This document shows, in pieces, positions 1 through 6,264 of a DNA stretch of 19,635 bases; position 1 is the first letter of the stretch; each line of letters opens with the position of its first letter. Position numbers and translations under genes: made by a program. The stretch comes from DATBDE01 sp045805605 (GTDB lineage: Bacteria; Actinomycetota; Thermoleophilia; Solirubrobacterales; Solirubrobacteraceae), in NCBI GenBank assembly GCA_045805605.1, contig JBJMKX010000026.1, positions 1 to 19,635 of the forward strand, read 5' to 3'. The notes under the pieces were generated by a model, which was given only the letters and a program-made list of their open reading frames with translations, searched no databases and was not told the DNA's origin.

Positions 1-192
1 GGTGTCGACGTGCATCACCGGGAAGGGGATGCTGGCCGGCCGGAACGCCTTGTGCGCGAGGTGCAGCAGCACGATCGAGTCCTTGCCGCCGCTGAACAAC
101 AGCACGGGATGCTCGCGCTCGGCCGCCACCTCGCGGATGACGTGGATGGCCTCGGACTCCAGCGTGCGCAGGTGGGTCAGCTCGTAGTTCAT
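1..192 (-). CDS. cysD: Sulfate adenylyltransferase subunit 2 (CysD), N-terminal part only
   Basis: The first 64 codons are present and the rest lies beyond the left edge. The product starts MNYELTHLRTLESEAIHVIRE and contains the PP-loop motif LLFSGGKDSIV at residues 31-41, which is the ATP-pyrophosphatase signature of CysD. With CysN this subunit makes adenylylsulfate (APS) from sulfate and ATP in the cytoplasm. The ATG at 190-192 overlaps the TGA of the upstream permease gene in an ATGA junction (189-192), so translation is probably coupled and the gene belongs to the sir-cysH-permease operon. CysN is expected just outside the window. The family call is secure because motif, start and operon context agree. 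Whether the rest of the gene is intact cannot be seen. Confidence 0.95.
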   Translation of the reverse strand, partial: MNYELTHLRTLESEAIHVIREVAAEREHPVLLFSGGKDSIVLLHLAHKAFRPASIPFPVMHVDT

Positions 193-1097
193 CGGGCGGT
201 CGGTGGTTCGGTGACGAGTCGAGGAGCGCGGCGGCCGCGACGGAGGTAGAGCGCGGCCGCGATGCCGACGGCGAGCGGAAGGCCGACGATAGCGCCTGCG
301 GGGATGTCCAGGCCGGCCTTCGTGAGCAGGCCGAGCGACGCCGCCAGCAGGACGGTGCCGAGGGCCAGCCGCAGGCCGGCGGCGGGAAGGCGGCCGGAGA
401 TCCGGCTGCCGATGTAGACGCCCGGCACCGACCCGAGCAGGATCGTGCCCATCAGGGCGTAGTCGACGTTGCCGGAGACCACGTGGGCTAGCCCGGCCAC
501 CCATAGGAGCAGGGCGGCGTGGAAGATGTCGGTGCCCACCACGCGGTGGGGGTTGAGGCGGTAGATGAGGATCAGCCCGACCGCGATCAGGGCGCCGCTC
601 CCCACCGAGGTGACGCCGAGCACGAAGCCCACGCTGAGGCCGATGCCGACCGCCGCTAGCTTGTGCTTGAGCGTGAACGGGTCGACCTGGTCGCGCTCGC
701 GCTGGACGAGCTTGGGCAAGAACAGGGTGCGGGCGAACACCAGCCCGGCGGTGAGGAGCACGGCACCGGCGACCATCGCCATCACGACGGAGTCGATGTC
801 GTCGCCGTAGGCGTCGTGCAGGCGGTCGAGCAGCACGACGCCGCCGAGTGCGCCGGGGATTGACCCGACGGCCATCCACAGCGCGATCCGCATCGACACC
901 GTGCCCTGCCGCAGGTGCTGCCAGCCGCCGACGGTCTTGGTGATCGCGCCGTAGGCGAGGTCCGTCCCCACCGCGAGGACGGGCTTGATGCCGAACGCGA
1001 GGATCAGCACCGGCGTCATCACCGACCCGCCGCCGACGCCCGTCGTCCCGACCAGCAGCCCCACGCCGAGGCCGAAGAGAACGATCAGTGGGTCCAT
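189..1097 (-). CDS. TauE/SafE family membrane permease (putative sulfite/sulfur-compound or sulfate transporter)
   Basis: A 302-residue, strongly hydrophobic protein with about eight predicted membrane segments in two similar halves. The N-terminus (LFGLGVGLLVGTTGVGGGSV) carries the Gly-rich motif typical of the TauE/SafE (DUF81) family, and a second Gly-rich segment (GFVLGVTSVGSGALIAVG) opens the second half. Family members move sulfite, sulfonates, sulfoacetate or other sulfur anions across the cytoplasmic membrane. The gene lies 58 bp after cysH and overlaps cysD by 4 bp, which ties it to assimilatory sulfate reduction. It could import sulfate or export excess sulfite; direction and substrate cannot be read from sequence. 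The ATG at 1097 starts directly on the first hydrophobic segment and no clear Shine-Dalgarno precedes it. Confidence 0.9.
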   Translation of the reverse strand: MDPLIVLFGLGVGLLVGTTGVGGGSVMTPVLILAFGIKPVLAVGTDLAYGAITKTVGGWQHLRQGTVSMRIALWMAVGSIPGALGGVVLLDRLHDAYGDDIDSVVMAMVAGAVLLTAGLVFARTLFLPKLVQRERDQVDPFTLKHKLAAVGIGLSVGFVLGVTSVGSGALIAVGLILIYRLNPHRVVGTDIFHAALLLWVAGLAHVVSGNVDYALMGTILLGSVPGVYIGSRISGRLPAAGLRLALGTVLLAASLGLLTKAGLDIPAGAIVGLPLAVGIAAALYLRRGRRAPRLVTEPPTAR

Positions 1098-1155
1098 GTA
1101 TCAGGGCGGTCGAGCCGTCGGCCGCCACAGGCGGGCAGGAGGCCGACGGCAGTTG

Positions 1156-1878
1156 CTACTCGCTGTGCAGGCCGCACTCGATCTTGTCGGTGCCGGCCCA
1201 GCGGCCGTGGCGGCCGGCGGAGGGGCGGGTGCAGTGCGTGCAGCCGATCGACTGGTACCCGCGGTCGTGCAGCGGGTGGTAGGGCACGTCGTTGGCCATG
1301 ATGTAGGCCCAGACCTGGGCCTCCGTCCAGTCGGCGAGCGGGCTCACCTTCCACAGGCCGTGGCGCCTGTCCCAGCCGATCTTCTTCGTCGTGGCCCGCG
1401 ACGAGCTCTGGTCGCGGCGAAGGCCGGTGACCCACGCATCGGCGTCCCGAAGCCGATCCCGTAGCGGCGTCACCTTGCGGAGGTCGCAGCAGAGGTCCGG
1501 ATCGGACTCCCACAGGTGCGCACCGTAGTGCTTCGACTGATCCTGTAGGGAGATTCCAGAGCGCCGCTCGATCGCGATTCCGTAGTGGCGCTCGACCCGC
1601 TCCCAGGTCTCGTAGGTCTCGGGGAACAGGACTTCCGTGTCCAGCGTGAAGAAGTGGACCGTGGGGTCGATCCGGACGAGCATGTCCATGATCACCGACG
1701 CCTCCTTCTGGAACGAGCAGGCGACGAACAGCTTGGGCTGGAAGCGCTCGACGGCGAACTCAAGGACCTCCTCGGCCGAGGCGTCCTCCAGGGTGGGCGG
1801 GGCGTCGAGCAAACGCGGTCGCCCGCCGGCCGCCGCGGGCGGCCGCCGGCTCGACTGCTCTGTCGTCAGACCGCGCAT
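1156..1878 (-). CDS. cysH: Assimilatory adenylylsulfate (APS)-type reductase, CysH
   Basis: A 240-residue cytoplasmic thioredoxin-dependent reductase that reduces adenylylsulfate (or PAPS) to sulfite. The PAPS-reductase fold is visible as ACSFQKEASVIMDM (about 53-66), TLDTEVLFPETYE (78-90) and TGLRRDQSSSRA (151-162). The catalytic cysteine is in ECGLH at residues 234-238. The pairs Cys130-Cys131 and Cys213/Cys216 (CTHC) form the CC...CxxC pattern that binds a [4Fe-4S] cluster in APS-specific enzymes and is absent from E. coli-type PAPS reductases, so APS is the likely substrate. This fits with CysD in the same operon. The ATG at 1878 gives a 13-bp overlap with the end of sir. The open frame continues upstream to 2466, but that part is a shadow of sir. 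The first 30 residues are Pro/Arg-rich and poorly conserved. Confidence 0.95.
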   Translation of the reverse strand: MRGLTTEQSSRRPPAAAGGRPRLLDAPPTLEDASAEEVLEFAVERFQPKLFVACSFQKEASVIMDMLVRIDPTVHFFTLDTEVLFPETYETWERVERHYGIAIERRSGISLQDQSKHYGAHLWESDPDLCCDLRKVTPLRDRLRDADAWVTGLRRDQSSSRATTKKIGWDRRHGLWKVSPLADWTEAQVWAYIMANDVPYHPLHDRGYQSIGCTHCTRPSAGRHGRWAGTDKIECGLHSE

Positions 1879-3716
1879 TCGCCCTCCCCGCGGATGACCT
1901 CGAACGGGGCGTCCCGGTTCCAGTCGATGAACTGGGTCATCGTCTCGAGGGCGAAGCTGGGCGGCAGCGCGAGGTCGTCGCGGACGAGCTCCTCGAACTC
2001 GGCTGTACCGACCCGGTCGACGAAATCGTTGAACGGCTCGCTGTCGCCGCGATTGGCCTCGTAGTGGCGGATCCACCGCTCGACCGCGTCGGGCACGCGC
2101 TTGGCCGGCAAGCGGACCTTCAGGCGCTGGCCGTAGGCGAGCTCGCCGCCCTCGTATCGGCCGCCGAGGTGGGCCACGTAGGCGGGAACGGTGTGCTCGC
2201 CGACCTTGATCGAAGCCCCGTAGAACCCGATGCTGCCAAGGTGGTGCTGCCCGCAGCCGTTGGGGCAGCCGCTCATCTTGATGTGGATCCGCTTGGTCAG
2301 CGGGTCGTCGATCGCCATCGCCTGCACCCGCTCCTGGATGGCGCGGTTGAGGCCCATCGAGCTCGTGATGCCGAGCTTGCAGGAGTCGGTGCCCGGGCAC
2401 GAGACGACGTCGGTCACCTCGTCGGCGCCCGCGTCGCCGAGCCCGAGGTCGACCAGTCGCTGCCACACGTCGTAGACCGCCTCCGTGCGCACCCAGCGCA
2501 GGACGAGGTTCTGGTCGACGGTGGTGCGGGCGTAGCCGCCGCAGTAGTCGCGCATGATCTGAGCCAGGCCGCGGAGCTGCTCGGGATGCAGGTCGCCACG
2601 CTCAACCTTCACCTGGACGGTCACGAACCCTTCCTGGCGCTGTGCACGCACGTTGGCGGTGACGAAGCGGTCGAACGGGCGCCGGTCGCCGTTGGGACTC
2701 GACGGGTTCAGCGGCGGGGCGGGCGCGTTGGCCTCCTCGTCGTGCAGGTAGAGGAGCGGCGTTGGGTCGAAATCGCGGTCCTCCACCCAGTCGCCGCGCA
2801 GCTCCTCGTCGACGAGATCGCGGAACGCGTCGGCGCCGATCTTGTCGACCAGGACCTTGATCCGGGCACGCGCGCGGTTGCGGCGCAGCCAGTCCTGGCG
2901 GTCGAAGATGCGGAAGACCGCCTCGGACACCTTGAGGTACTCGCCGTCGTCGAGGCGCAGGAAGTCGTAGATCGTCGGCGCGACGCGAGGCATGATCGAC
3001 GTGCCGCCGCCCACGCGGAGCTCGACGCCGCGGACCTCCTCGCCGTCGATGACGCGCACGCGAGGGATGAAGGCGATGTCATGGATGCCGGTGATGGCGC
3101 GGTCCGCGTCCGAGGCCGTAAACGCGGTCTTGACCTTCCGCGGCATGAGCTGCGTCGTGGGGTGGCGCACGAAGTAGCGCACGTAGGCGGCGGCGTAGGG
3201 GGTGATGTCGAACGGCTCGTCGTCGCAGACGCCCGCCCAGGGATCGCCCGTGACGTTGCGGACGGTGTTGCCGCATCCCTCGCGCGAGGAGAGGCCGGCG
3301 TCGCCGAGCTCGCGGATGAGCTTGGTCGCGTCGGGGAGCGGCACGTGGTGCATCTGGATGTTCTGGCGCGTGGTGATGTGGCCCTTGTTCAGGGGCACGT
3401 ACTTCTCGATCACCGTCGCGAACGCGTCGACCTGGTCGGGGTTGATGCCGCCCATCGGCAACTTGACCCGCACCATCTGGCGCTCGGCCTGCCGCTGGCC
3501 GTAGACGCCCTGCTTGAGCCGGAAGCCGATGAACTCGTCCTCGGCGATCTCCTGGTCGAGGAACCGCTTGGCCTCCGTGTCGAAGTCGTCGAACTCGCGC
3601 TCGAGGATCGGGATGACGTGCCCGGGGACGTGCTCCGCGTAGACCTCGGGGTTGTCGAGCGAGCCGGGGCGGCCCTCGCGGGCCCTCTGCTCGGTGTCGA
3701 TCGACGTAGGCTCCAT
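1866..3716 (-). CDS. sir: Siroheme [4Fe-4S] sulfite/nitrite reductase, probably ferredoxin-dependent sulfite reductase
   Basis: A 616-residue cytoplasmic enzyme with the duplicated ferredoxin-like plus siroheme-binding architecture (about residues 70-350 and 360-600). It would reduce sulfite to sulfide with six electrons. Cluster cysteines are Cys440 and Cys446 (SCPGTDSCKLG) and Cys484 and Cys488 (SGCPNGCGQHH), the C-x5-C...C-x3-C pattern of this family. TTRQNIQMHH (115-124) is the siroheme/substrate region. The family also includes assimilatory nitrite reductases; position upstream of cysH and cysD favours sulfite. The ATG at 3716 is preferred: AGGAGG lies at 3730-3735 (13 nt away) and a closer GGAAGA at 3721-3726. 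A TTG at 3788 would add 24 low-quality residues and place the leader hairpins inside the coding sequence. It is the first gene of the operon. Confidence 0.94.
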   Translation of the reverse strand: MEPTSIDTEQRAREGRPGSLDNPEVYAEHVPGHVIPILEREFDDFDTEAKRFLDQEIAEDEFIGFRLKQGVYGQRQAERQMVRVKLPMGGINPDQVDAFATVIEKYVPLNKGHITTRQNIQMHHVPLPDATKLIRELGDAGLSSREGCGNTVRNVTGDPWAGVCDDEPFDITPYAAAYVRYFVRHPTTQLMPRKVKTAFTASDADRAITGIHDIAFIPRVRVIDGEEVRGVELRVGGGTSIMPRVAPTIYDFLRLDDGEYLKVSEAVFRIFDRQDWLRRNRARARIKVLVDKIGADAFRDLVDEELRGDWVEDRDFDPTPLLYLHDEEANAPAPPLNPSSPNGDRRPFDRFVTANVRAQRQEGFVTVQVKVERGDLHPEQLRGLAQIMRDYCGGYARTTVDQNLVLRWVRTEAVYDVWQRLVDLGLGDAGADEVTDVVSCPGTDSCKLGITSSMGLNRAIQERVQAMAIDDPLTKRIHIKMSGCPNGCGQHHLGSIGFYGASIKVGEHTVPAYVAHLGGRYEGGELAYGQRLKVRLPAKRVPDAVERWIRHYEANRGDSEPFNDFVDRVGTAEFEELVRDDLALPPSFALETMTQFIDWNRDAPFEVIRGEGECAV

Positions 3717-3729
3717 GCGCTCTTCCGGT

Positions 3730-3735
3730 CCTCCT
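3730..3735 (-). promoter_or_regulatory. Shine-Dalgarno AGGAGG for the sulfite reductase gene
   Basis: A full AGGAGG on the minus strand, 13 nt upstream of the ATG at 3716. The spacing is longer than usual, so the purine run GGAAGA at 3721-3726 may contribute. It is one of few clear ribosome sites in the window and decides the start of sir against the upstream TTG at 3788. Confidence 0.6.
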
Positions 3736-3740
3736 AGGGG

Positions 3741-3780
3741 GCCGTTGGACGGCTGGTGCGGTCGCCCGGCGAAGCCGGGC
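3741..3780 (-). promoter_or_regulatory. Two hairpins in the leader of the sulfur operon
   Basis: Read on the minus strand, GCCCGGC-TTC-GCCGGGC (3764-3780; 7-bp stem, 3-nt loop) is followed after 10 nt by GCCGT-CCA-ACGGC (3741-3753; 5-bp stem), and then by AGGAGG. The first hairpin has no T-run after it, so it is not a classical terminator. The pair could be a structured leader controlling sir translation or transcription. I do not recognise a known riboswitch class. In such GC-rich DNA small hairpins arise often, so function is inference. Confidence 0.4.
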
Positions 3781-3807
3781 AGGCGCAACTGGGCCTCTAA
3801 AACTACT

Positions 3808-3824
3808 AAATCCGACTCGGATTT
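3808..3824. promoter_or_regulatory. Perfect 17-bp palindrome, candidate operator of the sulfur operon
   Basis: AAATCCGA-C-TCGGATTT: 8-bp arms around one base, in the most AT-rich stretch of the local region, 92-108 bp upstream of the sir ATG. With a one-base centre it suits binding by a dimeric protein better than an RNA stem. The layout (A/T flank, TCCGA, TCGGA, A/T flank) recalls sites of Rrf2-family regulators, some of which sense cysteine or Fe-S status, but this assignment is a guess. The operon promoter is expected here; no convincing -35/-10 pair could be fixed. Confidence 0.6.
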
Positions 3825-3830
3825 GGCTAT

Positions 3831-3845
3831 TTGCGCTCAGCGCAA
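3831..3845. promoter_or_regulatory. Second perfect palindrome (15 bp) beside the first
   Basis: TTGCGCT-C-AGCGCAA, 7-bp arms around one base. Its centre is 22 bp from the centre of the neighbouring palindrome, about two helical turns, so both would face the same side of the DNA. It has a different sequence from its neighbour, so two different regulators or one site plus a spacer feature are possible. It lies upstream of sir and 25 bp downstream of the stop of the glyoxalase-fold gene, so an effect on that gene's 3' end cannot be excluded. Confidence 0.5.
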
Positions 3846-3869
3846 GGGATTGCTGCGTGGATCAACCCT

Positions 3870-4292
3870 CTAGCCGAGGCGCACCGCCCCGCCGTCGTCG
3901 ATCGTCCAGTGCGGGTTGTGGGCGACCTCCCACCCGTGCCCGTCAGGGTCGACGAAGACGCCGGAGTAGCCGCCCCAGAAGGTCTTTCCGCCCGGCCGCG
4001 GGATCTCTGCGCCGGCGGCGCGGGCCTCCTCCAGCACCTGGTCGACCTCCTCGGGCGAGCGGGCGTTGTAGGCGGGGGTGATCCCGCCCCAGCCCCCGCT
4101 GTCCTGCCGCCCGCCGGTGTCCTCCGCGAGCTTGGCGCGGTCCCACAGGGCGAGGATCATCGGGCCGGCCTGGAAGAAGACGACGTCGTCGTCGGGCCCG
4201 GCGTTCGTCCGCCAGCCGAGCGCCTGGTAGAAGGCGCGGGCGCGTGCCAGGTCGCGGACGCCGAGGGTGATGAGGCTGATGCGCTGTTCCAT
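3870..4292 (-). CDS. Glyoxalase/bleomycin-resistance (VOC) superfamily protein
   Basis: A 140-residue single-domain protein of the vicinal oxygen chelate fold. The N-terminal segment ISLITLGVRDLARARAFYQ (5-23) is the usual first beta-alpha unit of VOC proteins, and the second half ends in the characteristic FVDPDGHGWEVAHNP (113-127). Members bind a divalent metal or small ligands and act as lyases, dioxygenases, isomerases or resistance proteins; substrate cannot be assigned here. The ATG at 4292 is 10 bp after the stop of the AraC-type regulator gene on the same strand, so the two are probably co-transcribed, which suggests a pairing of sensor and enzyme. Confidence 0.88.
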   Translation of the reverse strand: MEQRISLITLGVRDLARARAFYQALGWRTNAGPDDDVVFFQAGPMILALWDRAKLAEDTGGRQDSGGWGGITPAYNARSPEEVDQVLEEARAAGAEIPRPGGKTFWGGYSGVFVDPDGHGWEVAHNPHWTIDDGGAVRLG

Positions 4293-4302
4293 GGCCGCGA
4301 CG

Positions 4303-5040
4303 TTAAGCCGCGAGCGGCTCCTGGGCTTGAGGAAAACGGACGTCGAGCAGGGCACTCGGGGACAGGCCGGCCAGCCGCGCGCACTCCGCCGCCATGTGGG
4401 CGTGGTCGGCGTAGCCGGCCTCCGCGGCCAGGCGGGCGAGGCCGCCGGGCGTGGTCGGCGCGAGGGCGAGCAGTCGCTGGAGGCGCAGCACGCGCTCCAA
4501 CACCTTCGGTCCGTATCCGACCGACGCATGGAACCGCCGGCGGAGCTGCCGCTCGCTGATGAACAGCGTGGCCGGCAGGTCGCTCACGCGCGCCCCGCCG
4601 GCGAGCTCCGCGATGGCCTGCTGGACGACCGGGTCGGGCGGTGGGGCGTCCCGGAGGCGGCGGCCGACCGCGTCGACAAGCGGGGTCAAGCCTTTCCTTG
4701 CCACACCGGTTCCCAGTGCGGCACGGAAAGACTTGACCCCCAGCTCTTCGAGGGGCACGCGCTGGTCGCGCAGCTCGCTCGCCGGCCAGCCGAGGACGGG
4801 CGCCGCGGCGCCGGGCCGGAAGCGCACGCCGACGATGGTCTCGCCCGCGCTCAGCGTGGTGGGCACCGGGCCGGTGTCGGGCCCTGCGGTGAGCACACCC
4901 GCGCTCGACGCGACGATGTCGATGCAGCCGTCGGGCAGGACGACGTGGGTCCCGGCCGCGGCGACCTCGCGGACCCACAGGCACGCGACCGAGGCGGCGA
5001 GATGGCGCGGGGGCGGAAGCTCGCGGTACGAGGAGCTCAA
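4303..5040 (-). CDS. AraC-type transcriptional regulator carrying an in-frame palindromic repeat
   Basis: About 245 residues. The N-terminal part (to about residue 95) has LPDGCIDIV (35-43) and VGVRFRPGAA (70-79), typical of the sensory domain found in front of AraC helix-turn-helix domains of the DUF6597 type. The C-terminal part (about 150-235) has the two HTH units, including LFISERQLRRRFHASVGYGP (159-178) and LAAEAGYADHAHMAAE (204-219). It should be a cytoplasmic DNA-binding regulator; ligand unknown. Residues 101-120 are encoded by a 59-bp palindromic element also present in selB. The start is uncertain: TTG at 5040 makes a TTGA overlap with the upstream small gene and follows GGGG, while GTG at 5049 is the alternative. 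The VOC-fold gene follows 10 bp downstream. Confidence 0.85.
   Translation of the reverse strand: MSSSYRELPPPRHLAASVACLWVREVAAAGTHVVLPDGCIDIVASSAGVLTAGPDTGPVPTTLSAGETIVGVRFRPGAAAPVLGWPASELRDQRVPLEELGVKSFRAALGTGVARKGLTPLVDAVGRRLRDAPPPDPVVQQAIAELAGGARVSDLPATLFISERQLRRRFHASVGYGPKVLERVLRLQRLLALAPTTPGGLARLAAEAGYADHAHMAAECARLAGLSPSALLDVRFPQAQEPLAA
4682..4740. repeat. 59-bp near-palindromic interspersed element, copy A (inside the AraC-type gene)
   Basis: The element begins GGGGTCAAG and ends CTTGACCCC. Folding gives 28-nt arms around a 3-nt TTC loop with only about four mismatched or G-T pairs. The outer 16 nt of each arm differ at one position. Copy B at 16992-17050 has the same length; the first 28 bases match at 27 positions and the last 13 are identical, while the inner right part has diverged. 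The copy is read through by the AraC-type gene on the opposite strand, in phase with its codons, encoding residues 101-120. Confidence 0.9.
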
Positions 5041-5270
5041 CGTCCCCACGGGTGCGCGTCGCCCCACGGCGACGGCTCGTCGGGCTCGCGGCCGGTCTGC
5101 TCGAGCAGTGCTGCGCGCAGCCACGGGTTCTGCCGCTTGGCGACCGGGGCCGGCGGCGGGGCGAAGTCGCGCATGAACTGCTCGAGCGCGGCGACCACCG
5201 CGGCCGCCTCGTCGGCGGAGGCGCTCGGCGCGACGATCTGAAGCTGCGGGCGGCGGTTGACCACCTCCAC
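5037..5270 (-). CDS. Small protein resembling acyl-CoA carboxylase epsilon subunit
   Basis: A 77-residue protein. An N-terminal strand-like segment (PQLQIVAPSAS, 8-18) precedes a helix (ADEAAAVVAALEQFMRDFA, 19-37), a Pro-rich spacer, and a Trp-containing C-terminal helix (NPWLRAALLEQTGREP) ending in PWGDAHPWGR. This layout (ExxAAxxAAL helix followed by a W-rich basic tail) resembles the short epsilon subunits that stabilise actinobacterial acyl-CoA carboxylases. The matching carboxyltransferase is 2.7 kb away (7921-9489) rather than adjacent, which weakens the call. The start may be GTG at 5270 or GTG at 5264; no ribosome site is seen, so a leaderless message is possible. The TGA overlaps the TTG start of the AraC-type gene. 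Confidence 0.5.
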   Translation of the reverse strand: MEVVNRRPQLQIVAPSASADEAAAVVAALEQFMRDFAPPPAPVAKRQNPWLRAALLEQTGREPDEPSPWGDAHPWGR

Positions 5271-5290
5271 GAGGTTATCTTCAGTTCGGC

Positions 5291-6238
5291 TTGGCCGACC
5301 TCCCCGTCCTCGACCACGACGCCGTCCTTGCGGCCGTGCCCCTGCGCGACGCGATCGACCGCGTCCGCGAGGCGTTCGTCGCCCACCACCGCGGCGATTG
5401 GGTCATGCCGCCGAAGGTCTACCTCGACGCGCCGCCGAATGGGGACTTCCGCGCCATGCCCGCGCGGGGCGGCGGCCTCGCGCTGCTCAAGTGGGTCACG
5501 TCGTTCACCGGCAACCCGGCCCGCGGGCTCCCGACCGTCCTCGGTGTGATCTGCCTGTCGGACGCCGGCAGCGGCGAGCCGCTCATGCTCCTGGACGCCC
5601 GCTCGGTCACCGCGCTGCGCACCGGCGCGGTGGCCGCGGTGGCGGCGCGCGCGCTCGCCCACCCCGACGCCCGCACGGTCGGCATCGTCGGTTGCGGGCT
5701 GCACGGCGCCTGGACGGCGCGGGCGCTCGGAGCCGCCGGCTATGGCCCGGGCGTCTGCTACGACCCGGACGAGGAGCGGGCGTTCGCGCTGGCGCGCGAG
5801 CTCGGGTGGGCGGCCGGGGCCCTGCCGGACGCGCTAGGGGCCGAGGTAGTCGCGTGCGTGACGCCCGGCCACGAGCCGGTGGTCGAGGCGGGCGACCTGC
5901 GCCCGGGCATGCACCTCGACATGCTCGGCGCCGACGGGCCGGGCAAGGCCGAGGCCACGCCCGGCGCAGTGGCGTCGTGCGCGCTGTTCTGCGACGAGTG
6001 GGAGCAGGCTTCCCACGGCGGCGAGCTGACGCTGGCGGTGCAGGAGGGCCTGGTGGGCCGCGACCGCGTGACCGACCTGGGCGCGGTGCTGGCCGGTGAC
6101 GCTGCCGGCCGCCCGGGCCCGGACGCGGTGACCCTCTTCGACAGCACCGGCCTGGCGATCCAGGACCTGGCGATCGCGGCGGCCGCCTACGAAGCGTGGA
6201 AAGCGGGGACGGCGGACGCGCAGAGCGTCAGGCTCTGA
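5291..6238 (+). CDS. Ornithine cyclodeaminase / mu-crystallin family NAD(P)-dependent enzyme
   Basis: A 315-residue cytoplasmic enzyme. Family features seen are Lys67 in LALLKWV (substrate carboxylate), Arg110 in ALRTGA, the Rossmann nucleotide motif GIVGCGLHG (131-139), the acid in MLGADGPGKAE (Asp215, matching the catalytic Asp of ornithine cyclodeaminases) and the C-terminal FDSTGLAIQD (283-292). Relatives include ornithine cyclodeaminase, alanine dehydrogenase, ketimine reductase and N-alkyl amino-acid dehydrogenases, so the exact amino acid is not known. The assumed start is TTG at 5291 because no ATG/GTG is close upstream in frame. Only 20 bp separate it from the divergent small gene at 5270, so both promoters must overlap or sit inside the neighbouring gene. 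Confidence 0.88.
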   Translation: MADLPVLDHDAVLAAVPLRDAIDRVREAFVAHHRGDWVMPPKVYLDAPPNGDFRAMPARGGGLALLKWVTSFTGNPARGLPTVLGVICLSDAGSGEPLMLLDARSVTALRTGAVAAVAARALAHPDARTVGIVGCGLHGAWTARALGAAGYGPGVCYDPDEERAFALARELGWAAGALPDALGAEVVACVTPGHEPVVEAGDLRPGMHLDMLGADGPGKAEATPGAVASCALFCDEWEQASHGGELTLAVQEGLVGRDRVTDLGAVLAGDAAGRPGPDAVTLFDSTGLAIQDLAIAAAAYEAWKAGTADAQSVRL

Positions 6239-6240
6239 CC

Positions 6241-6264
6241 CCCAACGCCCAACGCCCAACGCCC
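6241..6264 (+). repeat. CCCAACG heptamer array, copy 1 (intergenic)
   Basis: Three perfect CCCAACG units followed by CCC fill the 26-bp gap between the stop of the ornithine-cyclodeaminase-family gene and the stop of the convergent PhoD gene. The array has no dyad symmetry, so it is not a terminator hairpin. The same heptamer recurs in selB at 17747-17774. Confidence 0.85.

Noticed and set aside
1879..2466. Upstream extension of the cysH reading frame
   Set aside because: It runs antiparallel-free but out of frame through sir, whose cluster-binding cysteines are intact; the extra part is Arg/Pro-rich shadow sequence.
3460..3470. ACTTGACCC in sir, similar to the right end of the 59-bp element
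   Set aside because: The match is short, lies in conserved coding sequence (VKLPMGG) and lacks the left arm.
2064..3737. Long plus-strand open frame opposite sir
   Set aside because: It is a typical GC-rich shadow with no recognisable domain; the minus strand encodes an unmistakable siroheme reductase.
3717..3788. 24-codon N-terminal extension of sir from a TTG at 3788
   Set aside because: The added residues are low-complexity, the extension covers the two leader hairpins, and AGGAGG precedes the ATG at 3716.
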